A DNA stretch of 64,000 nucleotides from Acidovorax sp. YS12 (GTDB lineage: Bacteria > Pseudomonadota > Gammaproteobacteria > Burkholderiales > Burkholderiaceae_C). The stretch covers positions 2,356,001 through 2,420,000 of the forward strand of contig CP053915.1 in the NCBI GenBank assembly GCA_021496925.1, given 5' to 3'. Both the position numbers and the translations under genes were made by a program. Under the pieces are notes generated by a model. It was not told the DNA's origin. It searched no databases and saw only the letters and a list, made by a program, of their open reading frames with translations. Positions 55,903 to 64,000 of this stretch are shown here, in pieces. Each line of letters begins with the position of its first letter. Position 1 is the stretch's first letter.

Positions 55903-56933
55903 AACGATGCCCCTTCTCGATTGCGACGCAGATCGGCCTCGACCATCATCTGGCACAACTGCTCCAGCGTGGTCTGGGGCTCCCAACCCAGGGTAGCCTT
56001 GGCCTTGGCAGGGTTGCCAATCAGCAAATCCACTTCCGCCGGACGATAGAACTTGGGATTGACACGCACCACGACCCTACTGGTCGCCGCGTCCACCGCG
56101 GTCTCAGCCTCACCGACGCCCTTGAAATCCACCTCGATACCAGCGCCCTTGAATGCCATGCGTACAAAGTCGCGAACCGTCTCGGTACGATTCGTAGCCA
56201 ACACGAAAGTGTCGGGTGCATCGGCCTGCAACATACGCCACATGCCCTCCACATATTCCTTGGCGAAGCCCCAATCGCGCTTGGCGTCCATGTTGCCCAG
56301 TTCCAGTACATCCAGCTTGCCGAGCTTGATTTTGGCCACACTGTCGGTGATCTTGCGCGTGACGAACTCACGCCCACGCAGCGGGCTTTCATGATTGAAC
56401 AGAATACCGCTGCTGCCGAAGATGCCATAACTCTCGCGGTAATTCACCGTCATCCAGTGTGCGTAGAGCTTGGCCACGCCGTAAGGGCTGCGCGGGTAGA
56501 ACGGCGTGGACTCGATCTGCGGAATAGCCTGTACCTTGCCAAACATTTCCGAGGTGCTGGCCTGGTAGAAGCGAATTCTGGGGTTCACCAAACGGATGGC
56601 TTCGAGCAAATGCAGGGCCCCCACACCGGTGATCTGTGCAGTGGTGCTAGGTTGCTCAAAGCTCACACCGACAAAGCTCTGCGCGGCGAGGTTGTAGATT
56701 TCGTCGGGCTGCGTTTTTTGTACCAAGGCGATGCTAGCGCCCAAATCGGTCAGATCATATTCGACTAGATGCAGGCTGGGGTGGTTTTGTATGCCCAGTT
56801 CTTCCATGCGCCAAAAATTAACCGAACTGGTACGGCGGTAGGTGCCATAGACGACGTATCCTTTCTCCAACAACAGTTGCGCAAGGTAAGCGCCGTCTTG
56901 GCCAGTGATGCCGGTGATGATTGCTCGCTTCAT
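55899..56933 (-). CDS. gmd: GDP-mannose 4,6-dehydratase
   Basis: A 344-residue SDR enzyme converting GDP-D-mannose to GDP-4-keto-6-deoxy-D-mannose. NADP-binding GITGQDGAYLAQLL (about 7-20), RRTSSVNFWR, catalytic STSEMFGKV with S/E, and SPYGVAKLYAHWMT (Y-x3-K) are all present. ATG at 56933 chosen; six more in-frame residues upstream are not conserved. Confidence 0.95.
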   Translation of the reverse strand: MKRAIITGITGQDGAYLAQLLLEKGYVVYGTYRRTSSVNFWRMEELGIQNHPSLHLVEYDLTDLGASIALVQKTQPDEIYNLAAQSFVGVSFEQPSTTAQITGVGALHLLEAIRLVNPRIRFYQASTSEMFGKVQAIPQIESTPFYPRSPYGVAKLYAHWMTVNYRESYGIFGSSGILFNHESPLRGREFVTRKITDSVAKIKLGKLDVLELGNMDAKRDWGFAKEYVEGMWRMLQADAPDTFVLATNRTETVRDFVRMAFKGAGIEVDFKGVGEAETAVDAATSRVVVRVNPKFYRPAEVDLLIGNPAKAKATLGWEPQTTLEQLCQMMVEADLRRNREGASF

Positions 56934-57045
56934 AAAATAAAGATTCCCCAAAACTCAATAACACTTACGCATCACTGTACGAAGGATGCGTTCCCAATCG
57001 AAATGCAGACTTTTTCTGCCGACCACTCTAGTTGAAAACCTGTTA

Positions 57046-58182
57046 TCACGTTCGATCCTCCAAAGCATCCCCCACGGCAGCAATTACGTTGTTAATATAC
57101 TCATCCAGACCAACCCACAAAGGTAAACGCACGAGACGATCCGACAGGTCATCAGTACGAGCCATCTCACCCCAAACTCTTCCGTACTCTTTTCCAGCAG
57201 GCGCAGAGTGCAAAGGGACATAATGAAACACAGCCCCGATACCGCGAGTCTTCAATTTCTCAATAAATCGTGTACGCCTAACCAAGTCTGGCAACAGCAA
57301 GTAGTACATATGTGCGTTGTGCTGGCAATGCCCGGGCAGTATCGGACGCCGAATCAAACCTGCATTCTCGAACACAGAAAAAGCATGGTGGTAGCGCTGC
57401 CACAGCGCCATGCGCTGCTGGGTGATGTCGTCCGCAGCCTCCATCTGAGCCCACAGAAAAGCTGCGATCAGCTCTCCTGGCAAGAAACTTGACCCTAGGT
57501 CACACCAGGTATATTTATCAACTTGACCACGGAAAAACTGACTACGATTTGTTCCTTTTTCTCGAATAATTTCCGCACGCTGCACGAATTCCGAATCATT
57601 CACCAGCAAAGCCCCACCTTCCCCTGAAATGATATTCTTGGTTTCATGAAAGCTCAGACAACCCATATGCCCAATCGAGCCGAGCGGCCTCCCCTTATAG
57701 GTTGACATAATTCCCTGCGCGGCATCTTCTATCACAATCAATTGATTCCGGCGCGCAATCGCCATGATGGCATCCATCTCGCAGGCGATACCGGCATAAT
57801 GCACTGGCACAATAGCCCGTGTCCGCGGAGTAATAGCCGACTCTATCAGACTCTCATCGATATTCAGCGTATCCGGCCGGATATCAACGAATACAGGTTT
57901 CGCCCCACGCAAAACAAATGCATTGGCGGTGGAGACAAAGGTATACGATGGCATGATGACTTCATCACCCGGCCCAATATTTGCGAGAATCGCAGCCATT
58001 TCAATAGCTGCAGTACACGAATGCGTTAACAGCGCTTTTTCACAGCCTTGCCGTTGCTCCAACCATTGCGAACAGCGCCGGGTGAACTGACCATCACCAG
58101 AAAGATGCCCCGCTGTATGCGCCTGGGCGATATACCATAGCTCCTTGCCCGTCATATAGGGCTTATTGAACGGCACTTTCAT
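57046..58182 (-). CDS. rffA: dTDP-4-amino-4,6-dideoxygalactose transaminase-like (RffA/WecE)
   Basis: A 378-residue DegT/DnrJ/EryC1-type PLP aminotransferase. N-terminus VPFNKPYMTGKELWYI is typical of RffA; the PLP lysine is in SFHETKNIISGEGGAL (about residue 181) and PSYTFVSTANAFVLRG lies in the cofactor pocket. It would make dTDP-Fuc4N from the 4-keto sugar. The dTDP-glucose genes rmlAB are not in the window. Confidence 0.9.
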   Translation of the reverse strand: MKVPFNKPYMTGKELWYIAQAHTAGHLSGDGQFTRRCSQWLEQRQGCEKALLTHSCTAAIEMAAILANIGPGDEVIMPSYTFVSTANAFVLRGAKPVFVDIRPDTLNIDESLIESAITPRTRAIVPVHYAGIACEMDAIMAIARRNQLIVIEDAAQGIMSTYKGRPLGSIGHMGCLSFHETKNIISGEGGALLVNDSEFVQRAEIIREKGTNRSQFFRGQVDKYTWCDLGSSFLPGELIAAFLWAQMEAADDITQQRMALWQRYHHAFSVFENAGLIRRPILPGHCQHNAHMYYLLLPDLVRRTRFIEKLKTRGIGAVFHYVPLHSAPAGKEYGRVWGEMARTDDLSDRLVRLPLWVGLDEYINNVIAAVGDALEDRT

Positions 58183-58216
58183 TCTTCATTTCCTATTCTT
58201 AACAAGAGGCATGGAA

Positions 58217-58606
58217 TCAGGACTCACCGCCCCTAAAAACCCAGAATTTCTGGAGTGTAAAAAGCAGCATAGCGACTACAATAACCATGCACACTTGGAC
58301 TGCTTGATGTGACCAACCGAGCTGGTCCACAAACAACCAAAGCGCCAAGAAATTCACCGCATAGCCCAGAAAATAGGCCACACAGTACCGTACAAATGTT
58401 TCCCGACTATCGCCACCATAACGAAACGTCCAGCGCTTATTAAAAACAAATGTCTGCGCAACCCCGAGTGCATACGTCATCGTCATTGCAAGCTTGTGCT
58501 CTACCCCCGATGCAGTTATTACAAGATAAAGCAGATATAGAAGCATATTTGATACGACACCCACTACACCATAGCGAATCAACTGCATTATCAATTTAAT
58601 ATTCAC
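58217..58606 (-). CDS. GtrA-family membrane protein
   Basis: A 129-residue protein with four predicted membrane helices (about 8-30, 36-55, 72-95, 101-122) and the GtrA features IRYGVVGVVSNMLLYLLYL and FVFNKRWTFRY. GtrA proteins are thought to flip or help use polyprenyl-phosphate sugars. Lies between the transaminase and acetyltransferase genes in the glycan operon. Confidence 0.88.
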   Translation of the reverse strand: MNIKLIMQLIRYGVVGVVSNMLLYLLYLVITASGVEHKLAMTMTYALGVAQTFVFNKRWTFRYGGDSRETFVRYCVAYFLGYAVNFLALWLFVDQLGWSHQAVQVCMVIVVAMLLFTLQKFWVFRGGES

Positions 58607-58616
58607 CTAATAATCA

Positions 58617-59381
58617 TCAACCCCGAACCCATCGCTTATGAAAACCCAGCAATAGCACCTCAAACTGAAAATCAAAACGCCGATAGAGATTTATAATCGA
58701 AATATTAGCAGCCGAAATCAAAGTTCGTGCCTCAGTTACGCTGCGCAAGCGGTTGAGGCGTAACACCTCTGCCCACAACGAAACACCCAGAAGCGCGTGG
58801 CTTCGCCTCACTCCCGTTAAAACAAGATCGACCTTTCCATCTTCTGTACGCTGAATGTGCAACCCAATGACCTCGCCCTTAAGGCGGTAGACAAGGATTT
58901 CATACTGCTGAGTGACCAAGTCCGTCAGCCAGTTGCTGTAGCGCTCCGAGGAAATTTCCGGTTCTATCCATGGATCCTCATGCATGCGCCCATGCTCAAA
59001 ATCCATAGCTAAAATTTTGCGAATTGCATCGTGATCTTCAAAACCCGCAGGCTCCAGCATCGGTCCTGGCCGGATTAGACGATCAAAGGACTCGCTGCCT
59101 TGCAACTTGTGGTGACGGATACGATAACTGGCTTCAGCAAAATAGAAACCAGCCTGAGGCATCACCTGCTTCACTAATCGAGAGGACTCAAAACGGCCAT
59201 AGGCGAACTGAACGCCCTGCGCCTGCGCCCAATCCTCAAACTGATCAAGGATTTTCAAGCCTGCTACTTCATTCTCAGCCTGAAACGAGGTAATCTCAGC
59301 ACAGGCAAAATTGAAGACGCGCTCGTCCCATAGGGTACGGCGACAATCCAGGGCCGCCTGCTCATTGTGTAGATGGAGCAT
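58617..59381 (-). CDS. GNAT-type N-acetyltransferase, RffC/WecD-like
   Basis: A 254-residue protein with a C-terminal GNAT fold (about 110-250; EVIGLHIQRTEDGKVDLVLTGV and SHALLGVSLWAEVLRL, with NISIINLYRRFDFQFE at the end). Layout and place next to the RffA-like transaminase suggest it acylates the 4-amino group of the dTDP sugar. Acyl donor could be acetyl-CoA or the product of the acyl genes upstream in the operon. Confidence 0.75.
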   Translation of the reverse strand: MLHLHNEQAALDCRRTLWDERVFNFACAEITSFQAENEVAGLKILDQFEDWAQAQGVQFAYGRFESSRLVKQVMPQAGFYFAEASYRIRHHKLQGSESFDRLIRPGPMLEPAGFEDHDAIRKILAMDFEHGRMHEDPWIEPEISSERYSNWLTDLVTQQYEILVYRLKGEVIGLHIQRTEDGKVDLVLTGVRRSHALLGVSLWAEVLRLNRLRSVTEARTLISAANISIINLYRRFDFQFEVLLLGFHKRWVRG

Positions 59382-59388
59382 GAGATTT

Positions 59389-60639
59389 TCAGAAAGATGG
59401 CATTAGCAGTTTACGGCTGAAGGCTGTGATTAGATCCTGGCCGTCCCAAATCGGAGCGAAGGCCAAGGCGTCACCGATGAGGGCGATGTGATCCACCGCA
59501 CGCGCCGGCAGCATCAAGGCAAAGGCCTTTAACTGATCACGCGTGAAGCCGTGTACCGCGAGAGTTTGTTCCTTGTCACTTAGCTGGGGGGCCAGTTCTT
59601 CCAGTTGGTTGAGGAACATTTCCAAAAACAGGCCGTTGCCGCAGTGGATGGTTTTGGCAGCCTCATCCAGCGGCTGCTCCAGCTGCAACCTTAGTGGATG
59701 GCCCACTGTCAGACCCGCGTCGCCATCTGGTCGCGCCAGGGCGGCACCCGCGTATTCGAAGCTGGCAGCGACCCGAGCCATACTCATGGCCTCGGAGTTC
59801 TCAGGATGGTGACGTGCCAGTTCCTGCTCTAGAGCTGCCCAAAATCGCACACGCGCCGTTTCGATTGATTCCGATGTACCAACCCACGCCACCAAACGCG
59901 GTGAGGAACATGCTTGCTGGGCAAACCAGAAAGCATCATTGTAAAAACGCCCAGCCAACTGCGATAATCCCGGTTCATCAAGCGCCAACAAGGCGCCAGC
60001 TTCGATAGCACAAGCCGAGAAGCGATCCGGAAAGCAGACTTCAGCAGCCGTCGGCCGAAGCGGGATGGCGCGCAGTTTTTGCACTGTGGCATCTCCGCCC
60101 CACACCACACGCAGTTGGCACACCTCAGACAATGCACGGTTAATCAGGTCGTCGTGCGGGTAAGTCAGCAGCACAATGCGGCCCCGAATGGATGCCCCAA
60201 CCTCCTCAGTCAACGTCTGCGCCAACACAGAGATAAGGAAGGCTTGTGCCGCGCTAGCCTTCTGCGATACACGCACCACATTCACGTTGCCAGCCAGCAA
60301 CGACAGCAACCAAGAATACATGAATACCGAATCTACGTTACCAGGTGCTACATGAAATGCCAAGCCGCGGCCCAGCACCAGCGCGTCACCAGTGTCGGTC
60401 GGGTATTTCTGTGCCAACTGCTGCAGGTTGGCACCACGAAACCAGTGGCCAAGGGCAGCCAACTCAGGATGCTCACGGATCCCTATTGCGGTGAGCAGTT
60501 TTTGCGAAAAACGCCTGACGAAATTAACTGCACGGCAATCGAATGGCTGCCAGACTGACACCGAACGCAGAGACTGGAGCACGTCGGTCAGGGGGGTCGT
60601 GGCGGTTTCCACGCCCAAAATATATTTCACGCCATTCAT
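59389..60639 (-). CDS. luxC: LuxC-like acyl-CoA/fatty acid reductase
   Basis: A 416-residue aldehyde-dehydrogenase-type reductase of the LuxC family. GRGLAFHVAPGNVDSVFMYS (dinucleotide region) and the active-site Cys in WFAQQACSSPRLVAWVG are present. LuxC reduces the acyl group carried by LuxE to an aldehyde with NADPH. Start is the ATG at 60639, overlapping the luxE stop (ATGA); an ATG at 60663 is in frame. No luciferase genes (luxAB) are in the window. Confidence 0.87.
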   Translation of the reverse strand: MNGVKYILGVETATTPLTDVLQSLRSVSVWQPFDCRAVNFVRRFSQKLLTAIGIREHPELAALGHWFRGANLQQLAQKYPTDTGDALVLGRGLAFHVAPGNVDSVFMYSWLLSLLAGNVNVVRVSQKASAAQAFLISVLAQTLTEEVGASIRGRIVLLTYPHDDLINRALSEVCQLRVVWGGDATVQKLRAIPLRPTAAEVCFPDRFSACAIEAGALLALDEPGLSQLAGRFYNDAFWFAQQACSSPRLVAWVGTSESIETARVRFWAALEQELARHHPENSEAMSMARVAASFEYAGAALARPDGDAGLTVGHPLRLQLEQPLDEAAKTIHCGNGLFLEMFLNQLEELAPQLSDKEQTLAVHGFTRDQLKAFALMLPARAVDHIALIGDALAFAPIWDGQDLITAFSRKLLMPSF

Positions 60640-61754
60640 GCCGTCACTCTTGTATCGCTGCATCCACGCATCTCCACCTGAGGCAAACGGCCACTCACAG
60701 TGAAATAACTACCGGCACGACCACATAGGCAATCATCCTTGCCGTGCAAAATACCCACATCCTCGGTCAATAAGGAATGACCAGGATAGCTGAGCGGTAT
60801 GGCGCTCTGCACCTGGATGACGCCAGGCTGCCCAGCAGCCAATGGCTGAAATGTATGCGGCTCGCGCATGATTACTTCGGCATAGCTGGGACTGTGCAAA
60901 TAGCCATGCTCACACTCCATAAAGATGGAGCCGACCTGCTCAACCATGCCGTAGTAGTTGTAAACATGCTTGATGCCAAACTGCTGGTGCAGCCGGGCCT
61001 TGAACTCCTCGTTAGTGACACGCTGATCGAGGAGGCGCTTCCATCCACCACCGTGAATCAGCAGGCTCCCAGCCGGAAATTTGATCTGTACGCCTTGTCT
61101 CAGTGCGCTCTGATACAACCCCTGCCACACCACAAAGGTAAAACCAAACAGCAGCACAGGTGTATCAGGGTAGCGTTCCAGCCAGGCATTTAGAGCACCG
61201 ACGTCCAGCTCAAGCACGTCATTCAGACAATAGCAGTGATCACGCCCATAAGTCGAAAAACCCAGGATACCTGCCACTCGGGCATTGAAGCGGCGGCGAT
61301 CCTTCAACAAATCTGCCGAATCGACGATTACCATCGGCCAGCGCTTTTTTCCGAGAAACGAAGACATGATGGCAGTGAGCACACGAGTCTGTCGTATCGA
61401 CGTTTCACGATCCAGGTAAATACGCGAAACGGCCTGCCCAGTAGTACCGCTGGAAGTCAAAGTTTTTATGATTTCACTCGCTTGCACGCTGCGCAACTCC
61501 AGCGTCTTGAACAGGCGTACCGGCAGATAAGGTACGCTGGAAAGCGTATCCGCATGCGCACCAGCCGGAAACAGGCGCTCGACCATGTTGGCGTATGGCT
61601 CGCAACGCTCCATATGCCAGTGTGTCAACGCATTCAACGTGTCCAGTAGCGCTGGGGTTTTAATTTCGTCGCTGTAGCCGTAAGGCCGAGCCATGTCCAG
61701 TGACAAAGCAGGGTAGCCCAGTGCGGCCTCAGGCAAGAAAGGCTCGTTTTGCAT
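60636..61754 (-). CDS. luxE: LuxE-like acyl-protein synthetase
   Basis: A 372-residue ANL-like acyl-protein synthetase. Adenylate motif TLTSSGTTGQAVSRIYLD (about 100-117), YYGMVEQVGSIFMEC (about 268-282), and a C-terminal half resembling LuxE. It activates a fatty acid with ATP and passes it to LuxC. Overlaps luxC by four bases and follows the AMP-ligase gene by 2 nt. Confidence 0.87.
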   Translation of the reverse strand: MQNEPFLPEAALGYPALSLDMARPYGYSDEIKTPALLDTLNALTHWHMERCEPYANMVERLFPAGAHADTLSSVPYLPVRLFKTLELRSVQASEIIKTLTSSGTTGQAVSRIYLDRETSIRQTRVLTAIMSSFLGKKRWPMVIVDSADLLKDRRRFNARVAGILGFSTYGRDHCYCLNDVLELDVGALNAWLERYPDTPVLLFGFTFVVWQGLYQSALRQGVQIKFPAGSLLIHGGGWKRLLDQRVTNEEFKARLHQQFGIKHVYNYYGMVEQVGSIFMECEHGYLHSPSYAEVIMREPHTFQPLAAGQPGVIQVQSAIPLSYPGHSLLTEDVGILHGKDDCLCGRAGSYFTVSGRLPQVEMRGCSDTRVTA

Positions 61755-61756
61755 AA

Positions 61757-63097
61757 TCAGATATGGACGAGGGCGTTATAGTCTTTTTTACCAGAAGGCA
61801 ATAATGGCAACTGATCCACCAATTGGAGGCGGGTCATGGTGGGGTGAATACCGTACTGCTGGCGCAAATACTCACGCACCGGCCCCAGCAAGGCATCGTG
61901 TTGCCCTTCGACAAAGACCACCAGTCGATCATCTGTGCCGCCCACCGCAAGCGGAACGTACAGCAACGCCTGCAAGGCCTGCTCGACTTCGTCCAAACCG
62001 ATACGGTTACCACTAATCTTGATGAAGCGCTTGAGCCGGCCAGTGATATAGAAGAATCCGTCTTCGTCCATTCGACCAATATCGCCAGTAGGCAAACGCC
62101 CCAGGTAGTCATCGCCGCGCGCAAAGTCTGCACGCTGCTCTGCATAGCCGAGCATGACATTGGCCCCCTGGTAGATCAGTTCCCCCAACTCAGCATCAAT
62201 CGCAAGCGCCCCCCCGGGGATGGGTACACCAATACTGCCAATTTTATCGATCAGGCGCTCTGGCGGCACATAACTGATGCGAGCACAAGCTTCCGTCTGC
62301 CCGTACATAACGAAGAAGCGCCGGTTGCTGGCATGCGCGTACTCCGCCACCAGACGGGTGAGTTTTTCATCCAAGCGCCCGCCGGCCTGTGTCAGCGTCC
62401 GAAGTGCAGGAAGCTCCTGTTTGAAAAAGGCCGTCCGGTGCAACATCTGGTACATGTACGGCACCCCGGCCAAGGAGGTGACGTTGTGTTCACTCATGCG
62501 CTGCAAAAATGCGCGACTCAACACGCTGTCCGTATTCAACACCAAAGTGGCGCCAACCGATAAGTGACTATTAATTACAGAAAGGCCATACGAATACTGC
62601 ATCGGCAGTGAAGTGATAGCACGTTCCTGCGCCCCAAGGCCCAGGTAACTAGCAATGGACGTCGCGTTCGCTTGCAGTGCAGCGCGCGACAGACGCACCA
62701 ACCGTGGGCTACCGGTAGTGCCGGAGGTGCTAAGCAGCAAACCCAACGCAGGGTGCAGTTCAGCAGGGTGCGCATCAGGGCAGGCATGGATCTCACCACG
62801 CACAGCGATCCACGCTGGCCGGTAATGGGCTTGCAGCGCATCCAACTGCTCAGACGGCATCTGCGCCGCCAGCAGCAATGGCACATGACCTCGCCGCAAG
62901 CAAGCCAGATACAGTGCCAGATCTGAGAGCGTGTTGTCGCACAGCAGAAAACCCATGGTACGGGTTCCAAGTGCATCAAGCACCTGCTCCTGCTGAGCGA
63001 CCTGCTCGAGAAGTGCGGAATAGCTGTGCGTGCGACCATTGCTCTCAATAATGGCGCTGCATTGCGACTTTTCCACACAGAGTTCCCAAAAACTCAT
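61757..63097 (-). CDS. AMP-dependent acyl/amino-acid ligase
   Basis: A 446-residue ANL-superfamily enzyme. A3-type loop LLLSTSGTTGSPRLVRLS (about 128-145), VMYGQTEACARISY (about 271-284), GDIGRMDEDGFFYITGRLKR hinge region and the C-terminal catalytic Lys in LPLLPSGKKDYNALV are all visible. It would activate a carboxylic acid and load it on the ACP encoded upstream. Its ATG overlaps the fabG stop (ATGA). Confidence 0.88.
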   Translation of the reverse strand: MSFWELCVEKSQCSAIIESNGRTHSYSALLEQVAQQEQVLDALGTRTMGFLLCDNTLSDLALYLACLRRGHVPLLLAAQMPSEQLDALQAHYRPAWIAVRGEIHACPDAHPAELHPALGLLLSTSGTTGSPRLVRLSRAALQANATSIASYLGLGAQERAITSLPMQYSYGLSVINSHLSVGATLVLNTDSVLSRAFLQRMSEHNVTSLAGVPYMYQMLHRTAFFKQELPALRTLTQAGGRLDEKLTRLVAEYAHASNRRFFVMYGQTEACARISYVPPERLIDKIGSIGVPIPGGALAIDAELGELIYQGANVMLGYAEQRADFARGDDYLGRLPTGDIGRMDEDGFFYITGRLKRFIKISGNRIGLDEVEQALQALLYVPLAVGGTDDRLVVFVEGQHDALLGPVREYLRQQYGIHPTMTRLQLVDQLPLLPSGKKDYNALVHI

Positions 63098-63831
63098 AAG
63101 CTCATCCCACCATCCACCCCGATCACTTGGCCCGTAATGTAGTCTGCCGCATCGGATGCGAGAAAGCGCACCAAATACGCCACATCTTCAGGTTGCCCCA
63201 TACGCCCCATGCGTACCCGAGCCAAATTCTGCCCATGCACTTCTTCGGTGTGCTGAGAGTTCAGCTCAGTCTCGATGTAGCCAGGCGCTATGGCGTTGAC
63301 TCGGATTCTTTGGGCTGCAAGCTCTTTGGCGGCCGATAACGTGGCACCGATAAGTCCAGCCTTGGACGCCGCGTAAGGTACTTGCCCCTCGAATCCGTAA
63401 CGGCCAACAATTGAAGACATATTGACGATTGCCCCACCTCCGCTACGCGTCATCAACTTGGCCGCACCCTGCATATGGAGAATGGCTGCTGTCAAATTAA
63501 CCTCTAGTGTGCGCGATAACGCCGCCTGAGAAATCATCCCTAACTTGGCAGGCTCCATGATACCAGCGTTATTAACCAGGACATCCAGGCGACGAAAACG
63601 CTTGAAAATCTCTTGAAATGAGCGACTGATTGATTCCTGCTCTGCCATGTCGTAAGTCAGCAGCATGCTCTCTACAGCGCAAGACGGGGGAAGGGCCTCC
63701 AACAATTGATTCAAAGACACTGCGGTGCGGGCATGCAACACCAACTTGTAACCCTCTTGGGCCAACGCCTTCGCACAAGCAGCGCCAATGCCACGTGAGG
63801 CACCGGTGACAAATGCAACGCGGTTGCTCAT
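63094..63831 (-). CDS. fabG: 3-oxoacyl-ACP reductase-like SDR
   Basis: A 245-residue SDR. TGASRGIGAACA (about 10-21), NNAGIM, catalytic Ser in NMSSIVGRYG and Y-x3-K in PYAASKAGLIG, then VDGGMSL at the C-terminus, as in FabG. It would reduce a 3-oxoacyl-ACP to 3-hydroxyacyl-ACP. Probably dedicated to the acyl set in this operon rather than housekeeping fatty-acid synthesis. The ACP gene ends one base before its ATG. Confidence 0.88.
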   Translation of the reverse strand: MSNRVAFVTGASRGIGAACAKALAQEGYKLVLHARTAVSLNQLLEALPPSCAVESMLLTYDMAEQESISRSFQEIFKRFRRLDVLVNNAGIMEPAKLGMISQAALSRTLEVNLTAAILHMQGAAKLMTRSGGGAIVNMSSIVGRYGFEGQVPYAASKAGLIGATLSAAKELAAQRIRVNAIAPGYIETELNSQHTEEVHGQNLARVRMGRMGQPEDVAYLVRFLASDAADYITGQVIGVDGGMSL

Positions 63832-63832
63832 T

Positions 63833-64000
63833 TTACGGGTTCAGATATTTTGCAACAATCAGCTTTGCTTTGGCAAAACTACCCATTTCGATCACATCCT
63901 CAGCATCTATCATGATATCAAACGCTTCTTCAATTGCAGCAACAAGAGTCATGTGCGCAACAGAATCCCATTCCGGAATTTCCGAGTACCTTAAATCATC
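63833..64000 (-). CDS. Acyl carrier protein, 5' end beyond the window
   Basis: The last 55 residues are visible: DDLRYSEIPEWDSVAHMTLV, then AAIEEAFDIMIDAEDVIEMG and SFAKAKLIVAKYLNP. DSVAHM holds the phosphopantetheine serine, and the helix pattern is that of a stand-alone ACP. The start lies to the right of 64000. First visible gene of the acyl/glycan operon. TAA at 63835-63833 is followed after one base by the fabG ATG. Confidence 0.85.
   Translation of the reverse strand, partial: DDLRYSEIPEWDSVAHMTLVAAIEEAFDIMIDAEDVIEMGSFAKAKLIVAKYLNP

Overview
The window is a piece of chromosome from a high-GC betaproteobacterium, most likely a member of the Comamonadaceae (Acidovorax/Alicycliphilus/Diaphorobacter-like). 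Evidence: the pilMNOPQ-aroK-aroB-dgt, mrcA-cyaY-lptM-lysA, resB-ccsB-cytochrome c4-engB and lpxL-metK gene orders, the paired gltB/gltD, and a dispersed hairpin repeat (core AAGCGCTAGCAGCTATCAAA) present about a dozen times between genes. The family assignment is inference; no 16S gene is present and I saw no tRNA gene.

Layout. 1-10.2 kb is accessory DNA: a HipA-family kinase (YjjJ type), a 3' fragment of a Uma2 nuclease gene, a tyrosine recombinase, and a visibly A/T-richer block holding two convergent genes (an ATP-grasp enzyme and a STAND-type NTPase). An intact IS5-family element follows, then a decayed IPTL-CTERM surface protein gene, a REP pair, an internally deleted Rpn-like gene beside an octamer tandem repeat, and a full Uma2 gene. 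10.2-44.7 kb is mostly core: glutamate synthase, a RAYT transposase, MsrPQ, a DUF1415 protein and methyltransferase, dGTPase, aroBK, a long repeat-bearing lipoprotein, the type IV pilus pilMNOPQ operon, PBP1a, frataxin, LptM-LysA, an oxygen-binding-type diiron protein, ResB/CcsB, cytochrome c4, EngB, a hydrolase and two lipid A acyltransferases. 44.8-53.8 kb carries metK with a structured leader, a NadM-Nudix fusion, a membrane GT-C/TPR protein, a GT4-GT2 fusion and three exported proteins. 53.8-64 kb is a leftward glycan operon: GDP-D-rhamnose synthesis (gmd, rmd), a glycosyltransferase, 4-amino-sugar genes (rffA-like, GNAT), GtrA, and a LuxC/LuxE/AMP-ligase/FabG/ACP acyl set that runs off the right edge.

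Most interesting system. The ATP-grasp and STAND genes (2617-6236) face each other, share overlapping stop codons in a TTAA, and are bracketed by a perfect 22-bp inverted repeat (2599-2620 and 6233-6254). Each copy holds the Shine-Dalgarno AGGA and the ATG of its gene, in identical positions. The repeat has a dif-like core (ATAA-N7-TTAT), and the left copy begins inside the stop codon of a complete tyrosine recombinase gene reading toward it. The simplest reading is a recombinase-driven invertible switch: recombination between the repeats would place either the ATP-grasp gene or the STAND gene, with its own start signals intact, directly behind the recombinase gene. I know of no described switch with these two cargos. 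Inversion itself cannot be shown from one sequence.

Other leads: a metK leader whose helix would pair with the ribosome-binding site; FNR-type boxes before the diiron-protein gene and between cytochrome c4 and resB, the latter with a terminator-like hairpin just before the resB start; a RAYT transposase flanked by the abundant hairpin repeats; and luxCE without luciferase genes inside a sugar cluster.
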